Origin: a virus
Strand: one strand, 5' to 3'
DNA length: 64,000 nucleotides
IMG/VR virus record: IMGVR_UViG_3300033141_003544
Span: 41,578-105,577 of that record
The translations under genes were made by a program, and so were the position numbers. Below are positions 7,843-16,595 of the stretch, one piece after another (within the stretch, counting starts at the first letter, position 1; every line of letters begins with the position of its first letter). The notes beneath the pieces are model-generated. The model saw only the letters and a list, made by a program, of their open reading frames with translations. It made no database searches and had not been told where the DNA came from.

Positions 7843-9789
7843 CTAATATATTTCCTTATTCTTATAATCCTTTTTATATATATGTAAACTATTGCAAAAA
7901 TAAGTTAAATCTCCAACTGTCACTCCTATTTGTTTAGTTATATATTGTTGAAGTTTTATTGCTAATGCAATATCATTAGGAAAATGAGTAACAAAATCAC
8001 AAGATCTCATTATATAGGACATGTGAAGTTTGTTCTCCCTTCTGAGAAACATATACCCCGTTGAACAGTTATGAACTGAAGCTCCTAATAAAGAATAACT
8101 TTCATCTTCTTCTACTTCTAAATTATAAACCTTTATTGATTGAATATATTTTTTTACTTCTATTCCTTTTACTTTATAATAAGCTTTACCTTTATTAAAA
8201 CTTACTGTATTAATATTATTGTTTTTCCAATTGCCTTTTATATGAGGAAGACCAGGATAACATAGTTCTTTTAAAGATCTATTGGATGTGGAGATACTAT
8301 ATGAAGAATGATAAAAATGTCTCCCCTCAATTGCATGTCCGGATCTAATAGGTATGAACTGTATACTATAACTCACATTATTTCTTAGCAGTATTAGGCC
8401 TAATTGCAAAATTAGATCTTTAGAACAAGAAGTAAAAGTTAAACGACCTGTTTTTCCTGTGGATTTTTTATTTTTTGTTACATACCCATCTCCTCTTGTA
8501 TATCCTACAACAATTTGGAGTTGCTTTTTAGGAGGTAAATACATAAATGATTTTGGAATAGTTTTTGTGTGAGAGTGTGAACCTCCAAACAAATTCCAAA
8601 AAAGATGACCTACTATTTTAGAAGCATAAGTTATTCTATAATTATTACCATCCTCTTTCCAATTAAATTTAGGTTTTTTTAATCCAAACTTTTCTAACAT
8701 TATTTTTGCTACATCTTCACCATATTTTTCTTCTCCTTTTGCAAAATAAAATTTTATTTGTGATTTCCCATCTCTACCTCCCGTTGCACAACCGTCTGCT
8801 AAAAAGTAACCTACTAACCGTAAAAAATCTTCATCTACTTGGATTATTTTAGGAATACTATGACAGTTCTTTTTATCAGCAGCTTTAATAGTTTTTGAAC
8901 TTATCTCAATAAAATCTTCAGTGTTAATATAATCTGTTATATTTAAATATTTTATATCTTTTCTACTATTATTAAAGTTAAATTCTATATAATCTCCTTC
9001 TTTAATTTCAGAAGCACTTAACCATTTTGATTTAACTTCACGAATATTCTTAGAGGTTATTTTTTCTTTAGAGGAATAAGTTAAAATAGGGTGGTCTTTT
9101 GTACAAATTATATCTTCCCCGCCATATCTTTTTATTTTTATAAGTTCATTCGTTTCATTCTCAAAAATTTTATTGACTCTTTTAAATCTACCTTTATGTG
9201 TTAAAACTTTATCTCCTTCTTTAATATTTTCAATATTTGTCCATTTAAAATCCCTTGTAATAATTTTTGTTTTAACTGGAAAGCATGGGATACGTTTTTT
9301 ACCACCCATATTTTCTAAATCAAATACATTATTGTGTATTTCTATTATTGCTTGTCTTGTATTTGGTCGATCATGTAATTCTTGTATAACTTTTGATAAC
9401 TGGGGTTTTATTCTTTCATTGTAGGTATAACTGAATTTATTTTGACCTTTTTCATCTTGATGTAAAAACTCTTGCCAAACGTCCTTTCTTAAAGTCCAAG
9501 CCATACCTGGATTTACAAAATGTTGACTAACCCTTTCTTTGGCTTCAGCTTCTATCCATTCCATTGACAGACCTGCATTATATTCTTTATTAATATAATC
9601 TATCATTTCCTTGATTCTCTCTCCTGTTTTTAATATAAAACAAGTCCCTCTAATTTCTTTTGTATAATAATCCTCATCCCCTTCAATAATTTTATCTTGC
9701 ATAGAATAACCTTTTACTTCAGTACCCATTTCAATAAGGTTTCTTTCTTCCTCTTTTATCATTTGAAGAGTATCACTATATATTCTCAT
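7843..9789 (-). CDS. thymidylate-synthase-superfamily enzyme (dCMP hydroxymethylase-like) with intein
   Basis: 648 aa, of which 242 are extein. The extein shows NTRQAIIEI (phosphate-binding Arg region), RIP-Cys active site, MRSCDFVTHFPNDI and GDLTYF...LHIY, the standard order in thymidylate synthase (TS). At the position of E. coli TS Asn177, which reads dUMP, this protein has Asp. T4 dCMP hydroxymethylase also has Asp there, so 5-hydroxymethyl-dCMP is the likely product (inference). The catalytic Cys is residue +1 of the intein. Neighbours are a methyltransferase and a macro-domain-like gene. Confidence 0.85.
   Translation of the reverse strand: MRIYSDTLQMIKEEERNLIEMGTEVKGYSMQDKIIEGDEDYYTKEIRGTCFILKTGERIKEMIDYINKEYNAGLSMEWIEAEAKERVSQHFVNPGMAWTLRKDVWQEFLHQDEKGQNKFSYTYNERIKPQLSKVIQELHDRPNTRQAIIEIHNNVFDLENMGGKKRIPCFPVKTKIITRDFKWTNIENIKEGDKVLTHKGRFKRVNKIFENETNELIKIKRYGGEDIICTKDHPILTYSSKEKITSKNIREVKSKWLSASEIKEGDYIEFNFNNSRKDIKYLNITDYINTEDFIEISSKTIKAADKKNCHSIPKIIQVDEDFLRLVGYFLADGCATGGRDGKSQIKFYFAKGEEKYGEDVAKIMLEKFGLKKPKFNWKEDGNNYRITYASKIVGHLFWNLFGGSHSHTKTIPKSFMYLPPKKQLQIVVGYTRGDGYVTKNKKSTGKTGRLTFTSCSKDLILQLGLILLRNNVSYSIQFIPIRSGHAIEGRHFYHSSYSISTSNRSLKELCYPGLPHIKGNWKNNNINTVSFNKGKAYYKVKGIEVKKYIQSIKVYNLEVEEDESYSLLGASVHNCSTGYMFLRRENKLHMSYIMRSCDFVTHFPNDIALAIKLQQYITKQIGVTVGDLTYFCNSLHIYKKDYKNKEIY
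8068..9285 (-). other. LAGLIDADG intein at the active-site Cys of the TS-like enzyme
   Basis: 406 residues (169-574). It begins CFPVKTKIITRDFKW and ends SVHN before Cys+1. Block B is TKDHPILT. The endonuclease motifs are LVGYFLADG and IVVGYTRGDG. Splicing restores RIP-CSTGYMF, where the +1 Cys becomes the catalytic nucleophile, so the enzyme cannot work until the intein is excised. Confidence 0.92.
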
Positions 9790-9827
9790 TTCTTATTATT
9801 CCTTTTGCAATTTTCATAAATACGCAT

Positions 9828-10208
9828 TTATATTACTTCTTCTTCAGTTAATATATTCTTATCTGGATCTCCAATAAAAACTATATTGTTTGGATATGCA
9901 TGTTTCATAAATAAATTTCTTATTTCTTTAACTGAATAACCTGCCAATCCAGTTCCTATAGCTGTTAAAAGAAATATTTTATCTTTATTTAATCTAGCAA
10001 AATTTATGAAATCAGATATATAATTATCTATTATATTTAATGGGAGTGTTTTCAAATTTTCATCTTTTGTTGGAATAGCATAAGAGTTACCTTGTATACC
10101 TTCTCCAATACCTTTAATTGCTCCATAATACTTATAAGCATATAGGGCTGCACCCCTACCATGTTTTCCTGCTTTGTTAGAACCAAAAACAAAAATATTA
10201 GATTTCAT
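9828..10208 (-). CDS. macro-domain-like protein
   Basis: 126 aa. It has the phage/bacterial 'FVFGSNKAGKHGRGAA...YGA...G.G.GNSYAIPTKD' signature and AIGTGLAG in the second half, a pattern of small macro-like proteins thought to bind ADP-ribose-type ligands. The substrate is unknown. A role in ADP-ribose or NAD metabolism during infection is possible but not shown here. Confidence 0.65.
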   Translation of the reverse strand: MKSNIFVFGSNKAGKHGRGAALYAYKYYGAIKGIGEGIQGNSYAIPTKDENLKTLPLNIIDNYISDFINFARLNKDKIFLLTAIGTGLAGYSVKEIRNLFMKHAYPNNIVFIGDPDKNILTEEEVI

Positions 10209-10214
10209 AAATTC

Positions 10215-10301
10215 TCATTTCTTGATATTTTTCTTTTTCTTCTTTTTCTTTTTGATTAATTTATCTCTTTGTATAGGAAAAGCTTGTGATGTTACAGCCA
10301 T
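10215..10301 (-). CDS. lysine-rich small protein (28 aa)
   Basis: ATG with AAAGGAGGGAATT upstream. The last 13 residues are nearly all Lys. It ends just before the macro-like gene. The strong ribosome site argues that it is translated; a nucleic-acid-binding or leader role is a guess. Confidence 0.5.
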   Translation of the reverse strand: MAVTSQAFPIQRDKLIKKKKKKKKNIKK

Positions 10302-10319
10302 AATTCCCTCCTTTAAATA

Positions 10320-10571
10320 TTATCCCACTCTTTTTAACTCGTTAATGATTTCTTTAACTAAATTCTCCATAAATTCTCTTGTCCACCAATCTTTGAATTG
10401 TCTTATAAATTCTTTTGCTCCGTCTTTTGCTACAATCTTATCATTAAATGTTTCCATATCACAATCAAGAGAATCAAGAATATCTTGATCTACTTTATAT
10501 ATGGAAATCAAGGCAACAGTTTGGCGATTTATAAGTATTGGTCTACGAGATTCTTCATTTATTATACCCAT
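10320..10571 (-). CDS. hypothetical protein (83 aa)
   Basis: Soluble, helical, acidic in the middle (DQDILDSLDCDMETFND), with a C-terminal amphipathic helix. The ATG has GAGGAAATT-type spacing. Not recognised. Confidence 0.65.
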   Translation of the reverse strand: MGIINEESRRPILINRQTVALISIYKVDQDILDSLDCDMETFNDKIVAKDGAKEFIRQFKDWWTREFMENLVKEIINELKRVG

Positions 10572-10590
10572 AATTTCCTCATTTGATACT

Positions 10591-10624
10591 ATTCAGCGTT
10601 GGGTTTAATTACCCAACGCTGAAT
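10591..10624. terminator. perfect 14-bp inverted repeat (hairpin)
   Basis: Arms ATTCAGCGTTGGGT and ACCCAACGCTGAAT are exact complements around a 6-base TTAATT loop. It lies between the 34-aa gene and the 83-aa gene. There is no U-run on either side, so it is a weak candidate for a terminator and may be an RNA processing or protein-binding site. Confidence 0.5.
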
Positions 10625-10664
10625 CCCAGTTATACATGCGCCTGTGAATAGTTGTCGCAAATCC

Positions 10665-10769
10665 TTATTTCTTTTTATTTGGTTTACAATTACCCCTTTT
10701 TAAACCTCCCCTTGGTTTACTTGGTCTTGGTGACTGTTTTCTTGGTCCCCGTCCGTCTCGGTCTGGCAT
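10665..10769 (-). CDS. small Gly/Pro/Arg-rich basic protein (34 aa)
   Basis: MPDRDGRGPRKQSPRPSK start, with AGGAGG eight bases upstream. It resembles short 'MP..DG.GP' proteins of bacteria and phages (DUF5320-like flavour), but the match is only in the first ten residues. First gene after the promoter at 10854-10882. Confidence 0.6.
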   Translation of the reverse strand: MPDRDGRGPRKQSPRPSKPRGGLKRGNCKPNKKK

Positions 10770-10853
10770 ATTAGACCTCCTTTACTCAAGATATGTTCCA
10801 CATTTACTACAATATTGATTAGCTGAAGATGATTCTTATAAATAATTTATTAT

Positions 10854-10882
10854 AATATACAACAAAGAAAAAACAATGTCAA
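10854..10882 (-). promoter_or_regulatory. promoter, TTGACA-17-TATATT
   Basis: -35 TTGACA at 10882-10877, exact 17-bp spacer, -10 TATATT at 10859-10854. It points to the 34-aa gene and the run below it. Belongs to the window-wide TATATT promoter set. Confidence 0.75.
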
Positions 10883-10916
10883 CCTATTTCAATTGAATTT
10901 TCATTTTTATTTATTA

Positions 10917-11849
10917 CTAAGTACTCGTTGTAATTGTATATTCACCATATTGTTTTTTCCAAAGACTTCGTAAAAAGTTACTTAAAAACAAAATAGGTTG
11001 AGTTTTATAGGAATAATTTATCTCCCAAGGGAATATATGTTTTTCTTCATAATGCCATGCCATATCGTATTCAATATCTTTTCTATTAGTACCTAAAGAT
11101 TGTGTAAAATCCTCAAAATTATACTCATTATTTTCCGGATAGTTCTGTTTTGCATTATTTAATTCGAATACTGTATTTTCTATATAACTTCTTTCTTTCC
11201 TTTTTCCTTTTCCTTTTTTAATTATCCTTTTTTTATGACAGTAATAGTGAGAAGCTTTAAGATAAAAATTACCAGGTTCAAGTTCTAACATCGATGCGAT
11301 ATACCGTTGTAAGAAAGTGTGGTGTAAGACATCGTAAGGGAGAAGGTTGATAACATCCGAGCTCCTCATGTTGACAAACAATAACACTTTGTTTTCTCTT
11401 ATCAAGAAATGAAGATTTAATGTGCAAGGAGTTCTGGGTCTTGGATGTATTATATCTAAATGTTCTGGTTGCCATATACTTATTATTGCTTCCCGTTCTT
11501 GCCTGGCTTTTAGCTTTTTCAACACTTTGGGAATAGCTGGGACTAAGTACTCGCTGTAATTGTATATCCACTTTCCACCTTCCTTCTCAAGTTTACGTTT
11601 CCAGTTTGGACGAAATAAATAAGAAGTTCCTGGATTTCGATAATAAGGGTCTAGTCTATCTGACAATTCTGCAAATCCCCATTTCCAATTTTTATTCAAA
11701 GAAATAAGACAGTTGTTTGGATTAGTTAAGCAAAAATCTAAATTTACTTTATCTATAGTCTTACCTAATTCCTTACCATTATGAAGAATATCTTCTAAAA
11801 TCTCAATATATATGCTCTGAAAGTTATCATTTATTGGATACATATTCAT
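10917..11849 (-). CDS. second thymidylate-synthase-superfamily protein (dCMP hydroxymethylase-like)
   Basis: 310 aa, no intein. RTPCTLNLHFLI carries the putative catalytic Cys, MRSSDVINLLPYDV follows, and SHYYCH stands in place of the HxY motif. Counting from the Arg of RSSD, the residue matching TS Asn177 is Asp (PYDV), again the dCMP-type choice. Region 1-120 and the Lys-rich insert near 215 diverge from classical TS. It could be a second hydroxymethylase or a hypermodification enzyme. Starts by overlap with a small membrane-protein gene. Confidence 0.72.
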   Translation of the reverse strand: MNMYPINDNFQSIYIEILEDILHNGKELGKTIDKVNLDFCLTNPNNCLISLNKNWKWGFAELSDRLDPYYRNPGTSYLFRPNWKRKLEKEGGKWIYNYSEYLVPAIPKVLKKLKARQEREAIISIWQPEHLDIIHPRPRTPCTLNLHFLIRENKVLLFVNMRSSDVINLLPYDVLHHTFLQRYIASMLELEPGNFYLKASHYYCHKKRIIKKGKGKRKERSYIENTVFELNNAKQNYPENNEYNFEDFTQSLGTNRKDIEYDMAWHYEEKHIFPWEINYSYKTQPILFLSNFLRSLWKKQYGEYTITTST

Positions 11850-11953
11850 TCTTTTTCATATTCATTTAGTTTATCTAATATTTTTGTTAATAAACCATTA
11901 GTACTAAAAACTCCTATGCATATTATAATTAAAACTAATAATTCCCAATTCAT
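11846..11953 (-). CDS. single-span membrane micro-protein (35 aa)
   Basis: Starts MNWELLVLIIICIGVF: residues 3-17 form one hydrophobic helix, followed by a charged tail. GAGGAG lies upstream inside the preceding tiny ORF, and the end overlaps the TS-like gene by ATGA. Function unknown. Confidence 0.6.
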   Translation of the reverse strand: MNWELLVLIIICIGVFSTNGLLTKILDKLNEYEKE

Positions 11954-12006
11954 TTTTTATTCTCCTCTTTTTTAAAAAATTCTTTGAATTGTTCAAGTTC
12001 AGTCAT
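11950..12006 (-). CDS. leader-like 18-aa ORF
   Basis: MTELEQFKEFFKKEENKK, with GAGAGG upstream and coupling to the membrane micro-protein. It may simply carry the ribosome onto the next start. Confidence 0.4.
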   Translation of the reverse strand: MTELEQFKEFFKKEENKK

Positions 12007-12009
12007 TTT

Positions 12010-14649
12010 TTACCTCTCGTTATAGAGTTTTACTAATTTTTTAACCATTATTTCTAGACTCATATTTTCTTGAATATAATTTGATAAGTCAAAGTTTGAA
12101 TTGTATTTTTCCATCTCATTTTCCAAAGTTTCGACAGTTATATTTTTATTGTTTGTTCTTCCCGAACAATTTTTATTTAAATATTTTTTAAATATATTTT
12201 TTGAAGATACTATACCATCCATTCTATTAGGGTTAGCGACAATAACATTTTTACCCATAGCTAACCCTTCATAAACGGACCTACCAACTCCTATAACAAC
12301 ATCTGCTTCATTCAATATATGATGAACATCCCATGTATATTTACCTCCCAAACCTATTATAGTTAAATTAAGGTTCAGTTTTTCTGCAAAATGTTCAAAT
12401 ACATTCTTTTCTATTTTACCTTCTGAAGATCTGACATGATTGTTGAGAACAATCAAGTTTCTAGGATTTAAGAAATTCCGTCTTATTTTTTTAAATTTAT
12501 AAATATCAATTCCATTATGTATAATAGGTATTTCTTTTTTATAATTTGATAAATTTTGTAAGTTAGACCTCACCTCTTTTGAAACTCCAACTAATTTATT
12601 AATATAAGGATAAGTATTAGATTCTGGGGTTTCTATATCCTCTAAAACTCCATGAGATACATATAATATTTTATTTTGTACTTTTAAGTCTTGTGATACG
12701 GATAAAATATCTCTTAAACAACTCCGATGATGGCAATGGATTATATCTAAATTGTGGTTTTGAATTACATATCTTAAACTTCCTATATCTGGTACGATAT
12801 TAACTCCCAAATATTTCAATCTTTCTGAAACGTCTCCATGGTGTTGAGAGTAAACAAAAACCTCCGAACCATTATCTTTTAAAACCTTAGCTAAATCGTA
12901 CACATATCTTTCTGTTCCTCCATAGTATTTTAAACTCACATTTGTTATAAGAATTTTATCTGGAACTCCTTCTATTTTTATTTTCTTCTCCCCATACCAT
13001 TTGTTTATCAGTTTATTATAGTTATCTTTTTGAATTTTAGCCCATGTAGAATTTCTTTCTCTCTTCCAAGTATGATATACTACTACATCATTAGCTACCA
13101 ATAAATGATAACCTGCTTTAGTTAATTTCATTGATAAGTCGTCATCATCACAGCCCCCAGAATTACCAAATAAACTGTTATCCATACCTCCAACTAGTTC
13201 CCATGCATCTTTTCTAATCGCTATACAAAAACCAATCAACAAATCCGTTTCAATATAATTACCCTTATTCAAGTCTGCATTCTTTTTTGAAAACTCTACT
13301 ATACCATCAATATCTAAATCTTTTGGCATTTCTATGTATTGGAGTCTATGGTGATTAACGTTGTCAGATACAGGACCCACCGCTCCAACTTTTCTATCCA
13401 CCCTAAAATACTTTATTAATTCCTCCTTCCAATTATAAGTAAAAATAAGATCATAATTACCAAAAATCAATATATTGTTTTTAGCTAATTTCGCCCCTTG
13501 ATTACAAGCAGCAGTCCAACCTATATTAGTATCATTTATCACGGAGTGGATATATGGACTCTGTTGGGAATATTGACTAATTAACTCTTTTAAATCATCT
13601 GATGGTTCATTTGCAATTATAATAAGTTCATCCTTGTAATTCAACCATTCAATAGCAGTTTCTATAGTTATTTCTGTATCTTCTATCTTATTCCCATAAG
13701 TTACAATTATAAGTGAAACCTCATCAAAACTCATCTCTTCTTTTCCCCTACCCGCCTCTTCATCCAATCTGTCAAAAAGATCGGTATCAAAAGTTAAACC
13801 TTTTGCTTTGTATGACCTTTCTAAAGCCATTCTAACATTAAATATAAAATCATGACGTGTTTTATCATCTCTTTTTACCCATGCCTCTTCTAATAATTCA
13901 ATACATTGGTCATGTTTCTTTAAATTTTGACATAATATCCCTGTCTCATATAAAGTGTTAAAGTTTCTGGTTGTTTTTAATTTTTCCATCCCATAATTGT
14001 AATACTTTAATTGTTTTTTTAATAGGTCTTCTTCTTCATGTTGAATATGGTGAACAGTTATTTCAGGTCCAACATCAACAGGAACTATATGTTTACAATC
14101 GGGGTCTATTTTCATAATAGACTCCCTGACTTGTTCATGTATTTTCCCGGTCCAATATAGTTGAGGAATATTCTGAAATAAACGTAGTTTATATGAAAAA
14201 TTAAACCATTTAAATTTATACTTCTCTGCAAATATCCCCTTCGCCAATCTATTGGTACCGTAAATTCTGTTAGTATAATTGATGGTTGCAACCATATAAG
14301 CTAAGTTTTGGGGCTGTTTAGTTGCCCATTTGATCTTATAGTGTTCCCAATCTGGTAATATTTCATCAGCGTCAATAGAAAAGATCCACCCACAAGTAGC
14401 TTTTGAATCCGCGTAATTTCTAGCAGCTGCATAATCATCTATCCATTCAAAAGAATATACCTTATGAGTATATTCTTTTGCTATTTCTAGTGTTTTATCT
14501 TTAGAACCAGTATCAACTATAACTATTTCATCAGCTATAGGAACAATACTGTCTAGACACCTTGCCAAATCAGCCTCCTCATCCCTTACAATTAAATCAA
14601 AGGAAACTGTTGAAGGAACATTGAATTTTTTGTATAGACTATTGGCCAT
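12010..14649 (-). CDS. triple-domain glycosyltransferase (GT2-GT2-GT4 type)
   Basis: 879 aa. Residues 15-230: GT-A family 2 domain (LIVRDEEADLARCLDS, VDTGSKDKT, DxD at 93-95 in SIDADE). About 310-560: a second GT2 domain (SLIIVTYGN, NIGWTAACNQG, DDDDLSMKL, VVYHTW). About 575-879: a GT-B domain (TNVSLKYYGGTERYVYDLA, NGIDIYKF, VYEGLAMGKNVIVANPN). A helical repeat-like linker joins the first two. It could glycosylate modified bases, virion proteins or cell-surface sugars. The UDP-sugar dehydrogenase two genes upstream and TS-like genes on both sides make all three possible. Confidence 0.85.
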   Translation of the reverse strand: MANSLYKKFNVPSTVSFDLIVRDEEADLARCLDSIVPIADEIVIVDTGSKDKTLEIAKEYTHKVYSFEWIDDYAAARNYADSKATCGWIFSIDADEILPDWEHYKIKWATKQPQNLAYMVATINYTNRIYGTNRLAKGIFAEKYKFKWFNFSYKLRLFQNIPQLYWTGKIHEQVRESIMKIDPDCKHIVPVDVGPEITVHHIQHEEEDLLKKQLKYYNYGMEKLKTTRNFNTLYETGILCQNLKKHDQCIELLEEAWVKRDDKTRHDFIFNVRMALERSYKAKGLTFDTDLFDRLDEEAGRGKEEMSFDEVSLIIVTYGNKIEDTEITIETAIEWLNYKDELIIIANEPSDDLKELISQYSQQSPYIHSVINDTNIGWTAACNQGAKLAKNNILIFGNYDLIFTYNWKEELIKYFRVDRKVGAVGPVSDNVNHHRLQYIEMPKDLDIDGIVEFSKKNADLNKGNYIETDLLIGFCIAIRKDAWELVGGMDNSLFGNSGGCDDDDLSMKLTKAGYHLLVANDVVVYHTWKRERNSTWAKIQKDNYNKLINKWYGEKKIKIEGVPDKILITNVSLKYYGGTERYVYDLAKVLKDNGSEVFVYSQHHGDVSERLKYLGVNIVPDIGSLRYVIQNHNLDIIHCHHRSCLRDILSVSQDLKVQNKILYVSHGVLEDIETPESNTYPYINKLVGVSKEVRSNLQNLSNYKKEIPIIHNGIDIYKFKKIRRNFLNPRNLIVLNNHVRSSEGKIEKNVFEHFAEKLNLNLTIIGLGGKYTWDVHHILNEADVVIGVGRSVYEGLAMGKNVIVANPNRMDGIVSSKNIFKKYLNKNCSGRTNNKNITVETLENEMEKYNSNFDLSNYIQENMSLEIMVKKLVKLYNER

Positions 14650-14651
14650 AG

Positions 14652-15422
14652 TTATAGATCCTTTATTGACAAACCTGATTCCTTTAATAGGTCATGAAAT
14701 CTAAGTAACGTCCTTTTGATACTTTGCATTTTAATTTCCTTAACAACATTAATATCTGAATATTTCTCCTTAAATAATTCCAGCATATGTTTAAATTGTG
14801 GATTCCAAGCTGTTATCCCATACTGTCTGAGAAATAAAGCAATAGTTCCTGCCCAACCTATAGTTATAAAACTATTCATTATAATACAGTTTAATTCAAA
14901 ACACCTACATTTTGAGGTTTTTTCAACTTCTTTGATAATCTTTCTAATTAATAAAAAATCCATAAATAATTTTGGTAAAACTTCAGTATTTCTAAAAACT
15001 AATTGAGCTGAGAAATCACTCATAGTGGTCTTTAAAAAATAAAGACTGTCCAAGCATTTCAATTTTGCCGTTTTATCATAAGGATCTCTTGAAAAGTATA
15101 CAACCCCTCTTGCTTGTTTTGGGTGGAAATCCTTTAAATTAGTTTTTAATATACCTAGTTGTGCCTGCACTCTGTCGTCAAAATAGTCATGTTCTAATTT
15201 TGACATTTTCATTTTATAACTATACTTACTGTAGTGAAAAAAATCTCTTACAATACAACCATCTTGACTAACCAACTTTATTTTTTCCGCACTTCCATAT
15301 GTCAATCTTTTAAAAATATAAGGATAGTTATATTGAACTCCATCACCACAACATATATCATTAACAAGATTAAACCATAAAATATCTAAACCTTCTCCTT
15401 CTACTATATTGATTTGCTTCAT
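14652..15422 (-). CDS. third, highly diverged thymidylate-synthase-like protein
   Basis: 256 aa from ATG 15422 (a TTG nine bases earlier is an alternative). LKCLDSLYFLKT followed about 20 residues later by LVFRNTEVLPKLFMDFLLI lines up with RTPCTLNLHFLI...MRSSDVINLLPYDVLHH of the 310-aa protein. RS.D has become RNTE and no HxY motif is visible, so TS chemistry may be lost or changed. This is a weak, hand-made alignment; a structural search would be needed. It sits between the glycosyltransferase and the sugar dehydrogenase. Confidence 0.45.
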   Translation of the reverse strand: MKQINIVEGEGLDILWFNLVNDICCGDGVQYNYPYIFKRLTYGSAEKIKLVSQDGCIVRDFFHYSKYSYKMKMSKLEHDYFDDRVQAQLGILKTNLKDFHPKQARGVVYFSRDPYDKTAKLKCLDSLYFLKTTMSDFSAQLVFRNTEVLPKLFMDFLLIRKIIKEVEKTSKCRCFELNCIIMNSFITIGWAGTIALFLRQYGITAWNPQFKHMLELFKEKYSDINVVKEIKMQSIKRTLLRFHDLLKESGLSIKDL

Positions 15423-15443
15423 ATTCTTCAAAAATAAAGGTCT

Positions 15444-16265
15444 TTATTCCTCTTTCCTTATCTTTTTGTTAAACTTATCAACACTTTTTAGTATATCCAT
15501 ATCTAAACCTATTTCTCCCATTTCTCCAATAAGTGCCTCAACATCTTTTGGAAGACAATTTCCACCATATCCCAATTTTCCATCATGACCTGGAACATCC
15601 ATATGACTGTTTCCTATTCTCATATCTGCTTGGACTAACTTCTTAACTTCATTATAATCAACACCTAGTTTATTACATATCAAATTTATCTCATTAAAAA
15701 ATGAGATCTTTGTAGCGAAAAAAGCGTTACAAGCATATTTTACTAACTCAGCAGTAGTAAAGTCTGTAATAAAAATTGGAGTATAATCAAACCTTAATCT
15801 AAATAAGTCTATCACTTTTTTAACTATTATATCTGTTGAACCTGTAGAGTTGGCCAATATTATCCTTGTTGAGTTTATAAAGTCTAATTTAGCAGTTCTA
15901 GCTGTTAAAAATTCTGGACTGTAGATTAGATTAAAACAAGGATATGTTTTTTGCAAATAATCCATAGTTTTTGGAATTACTGTACTTTTAACGATAAATA
16001 TTTTATTTACATGGTCTTCTGGGTCTATTGTTATTTTTCGGAAAACATCTTCTAACTCATAGGGGTAGAATAAATAATGCTGAGTAGGAGTGGATACACA
16101 TATAAAAATAAAATCCCCATGGTCTATTACATCATCAAAGTTATCAAAACCTTCTTTATATTTATCATAAATTTTAATATCCGCATGCAAAGAAAAACCA
16201 TGTGCAATAGCTGACCCTACATAACCAAAACCTATTATAGAAACTTTTGGTAATCTGTTCTTCAC
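15444..16265 (-). CDS. UDP-glucose/GDP-mannose dehydrogenase family protein (short form)
   Basis: 273 aa from GTG with GGAGG upstream. NAD-binding GFGYVGSA near residue 12, STVIPKT, SPEFLTARTA, ELVKYACNAFFATKISFFNE and the catalytic GYGGNCLPKD are all present. It stops after the central domain; the C-terminal UDP-sugar-binding domain of about 110 aa is absent, unlike typical 400-aa members. It may supply UDP-uronic acid-type sugar for the adjacent glycosyltransferase, or act in trans with a host subunit. Confidence 0.85.
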   Translation of the reverse strand: MKNRLPKVSIIGFGYVGSAIAHGFSLHADIKIYDKYKEGFDNFDDVIDHGDFIFICVSTPTQHYLFYPYELEDVFRKITIDPEDHVNKIFIVKSTVIPKTMDYLQKTYPCFNLIYSPEFLTARTAKLDFINSTRIILANSTGSTDIIVKKVIDLFRLRFDYTPIFITDFTTAELVKYACNAFFATKISFFNEINLICNKLGVDYNEVKKLVQADMRIGNSHMDVPGHDGKLGYGGNCLPKDVEALIGEMGEIGLDMDILKSVDKFNKKIRKEE

Positions 16266-16292
16266 AAAAATACCTCCATATCTTTCTATTGT

Positions 16293-16595
16293 TTACGTCT
16301 TTTTAAAATTTGTAATATCTTTTGCTTCTATTATTTCTAAATCACTTACATAACGATATAGGTCATAAGTCTTGTATCCACTTGTTCCTGTTACGGGTAC
16401 ATCAAACCTAATAAAATAATATAAAGGAGGGTCTAATTTATTACCAAATATTGAAACAGTTTCCCTTAAAAGTCCATGATCAATATTATCTTTAGCAAAT
16501 GACTTGTGTAATTCTTTAAAAAGTGAGTCATTCCTCCTTAATGGATTAGTTACTAAAAATACTCTTGTTAAACCTTCTTCATTGATTTCTCTCAT
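16293..16595 (-). CDS. hypothetical protein (100 aa)
   Basis: MREINEEGLTRVFLVTNPLRR start, a predicted alpha/beta protein. One-base overlap with the next upstream gene. Not recognised. Confidence 0.65.
   Translation of the reverse strand: MREINEEGLTRVFLVTNPLRRNDSLFKELHKSFAKDNIDHGLLRETVSIFGNKLDPPLYYFIRFDVPVTGTSGYKTYDLYRYVSDLEIIEAKDITNFKKT

Noticed and set aside
10782-10832. Zinc-ribbon-like tail (ANQYCSKCGTYLE) upstream of the 34-aa gene
   Set aside because: The frame is closed by a stop just before and has no start codon; at most a relic overlapping the promoter's transcript.
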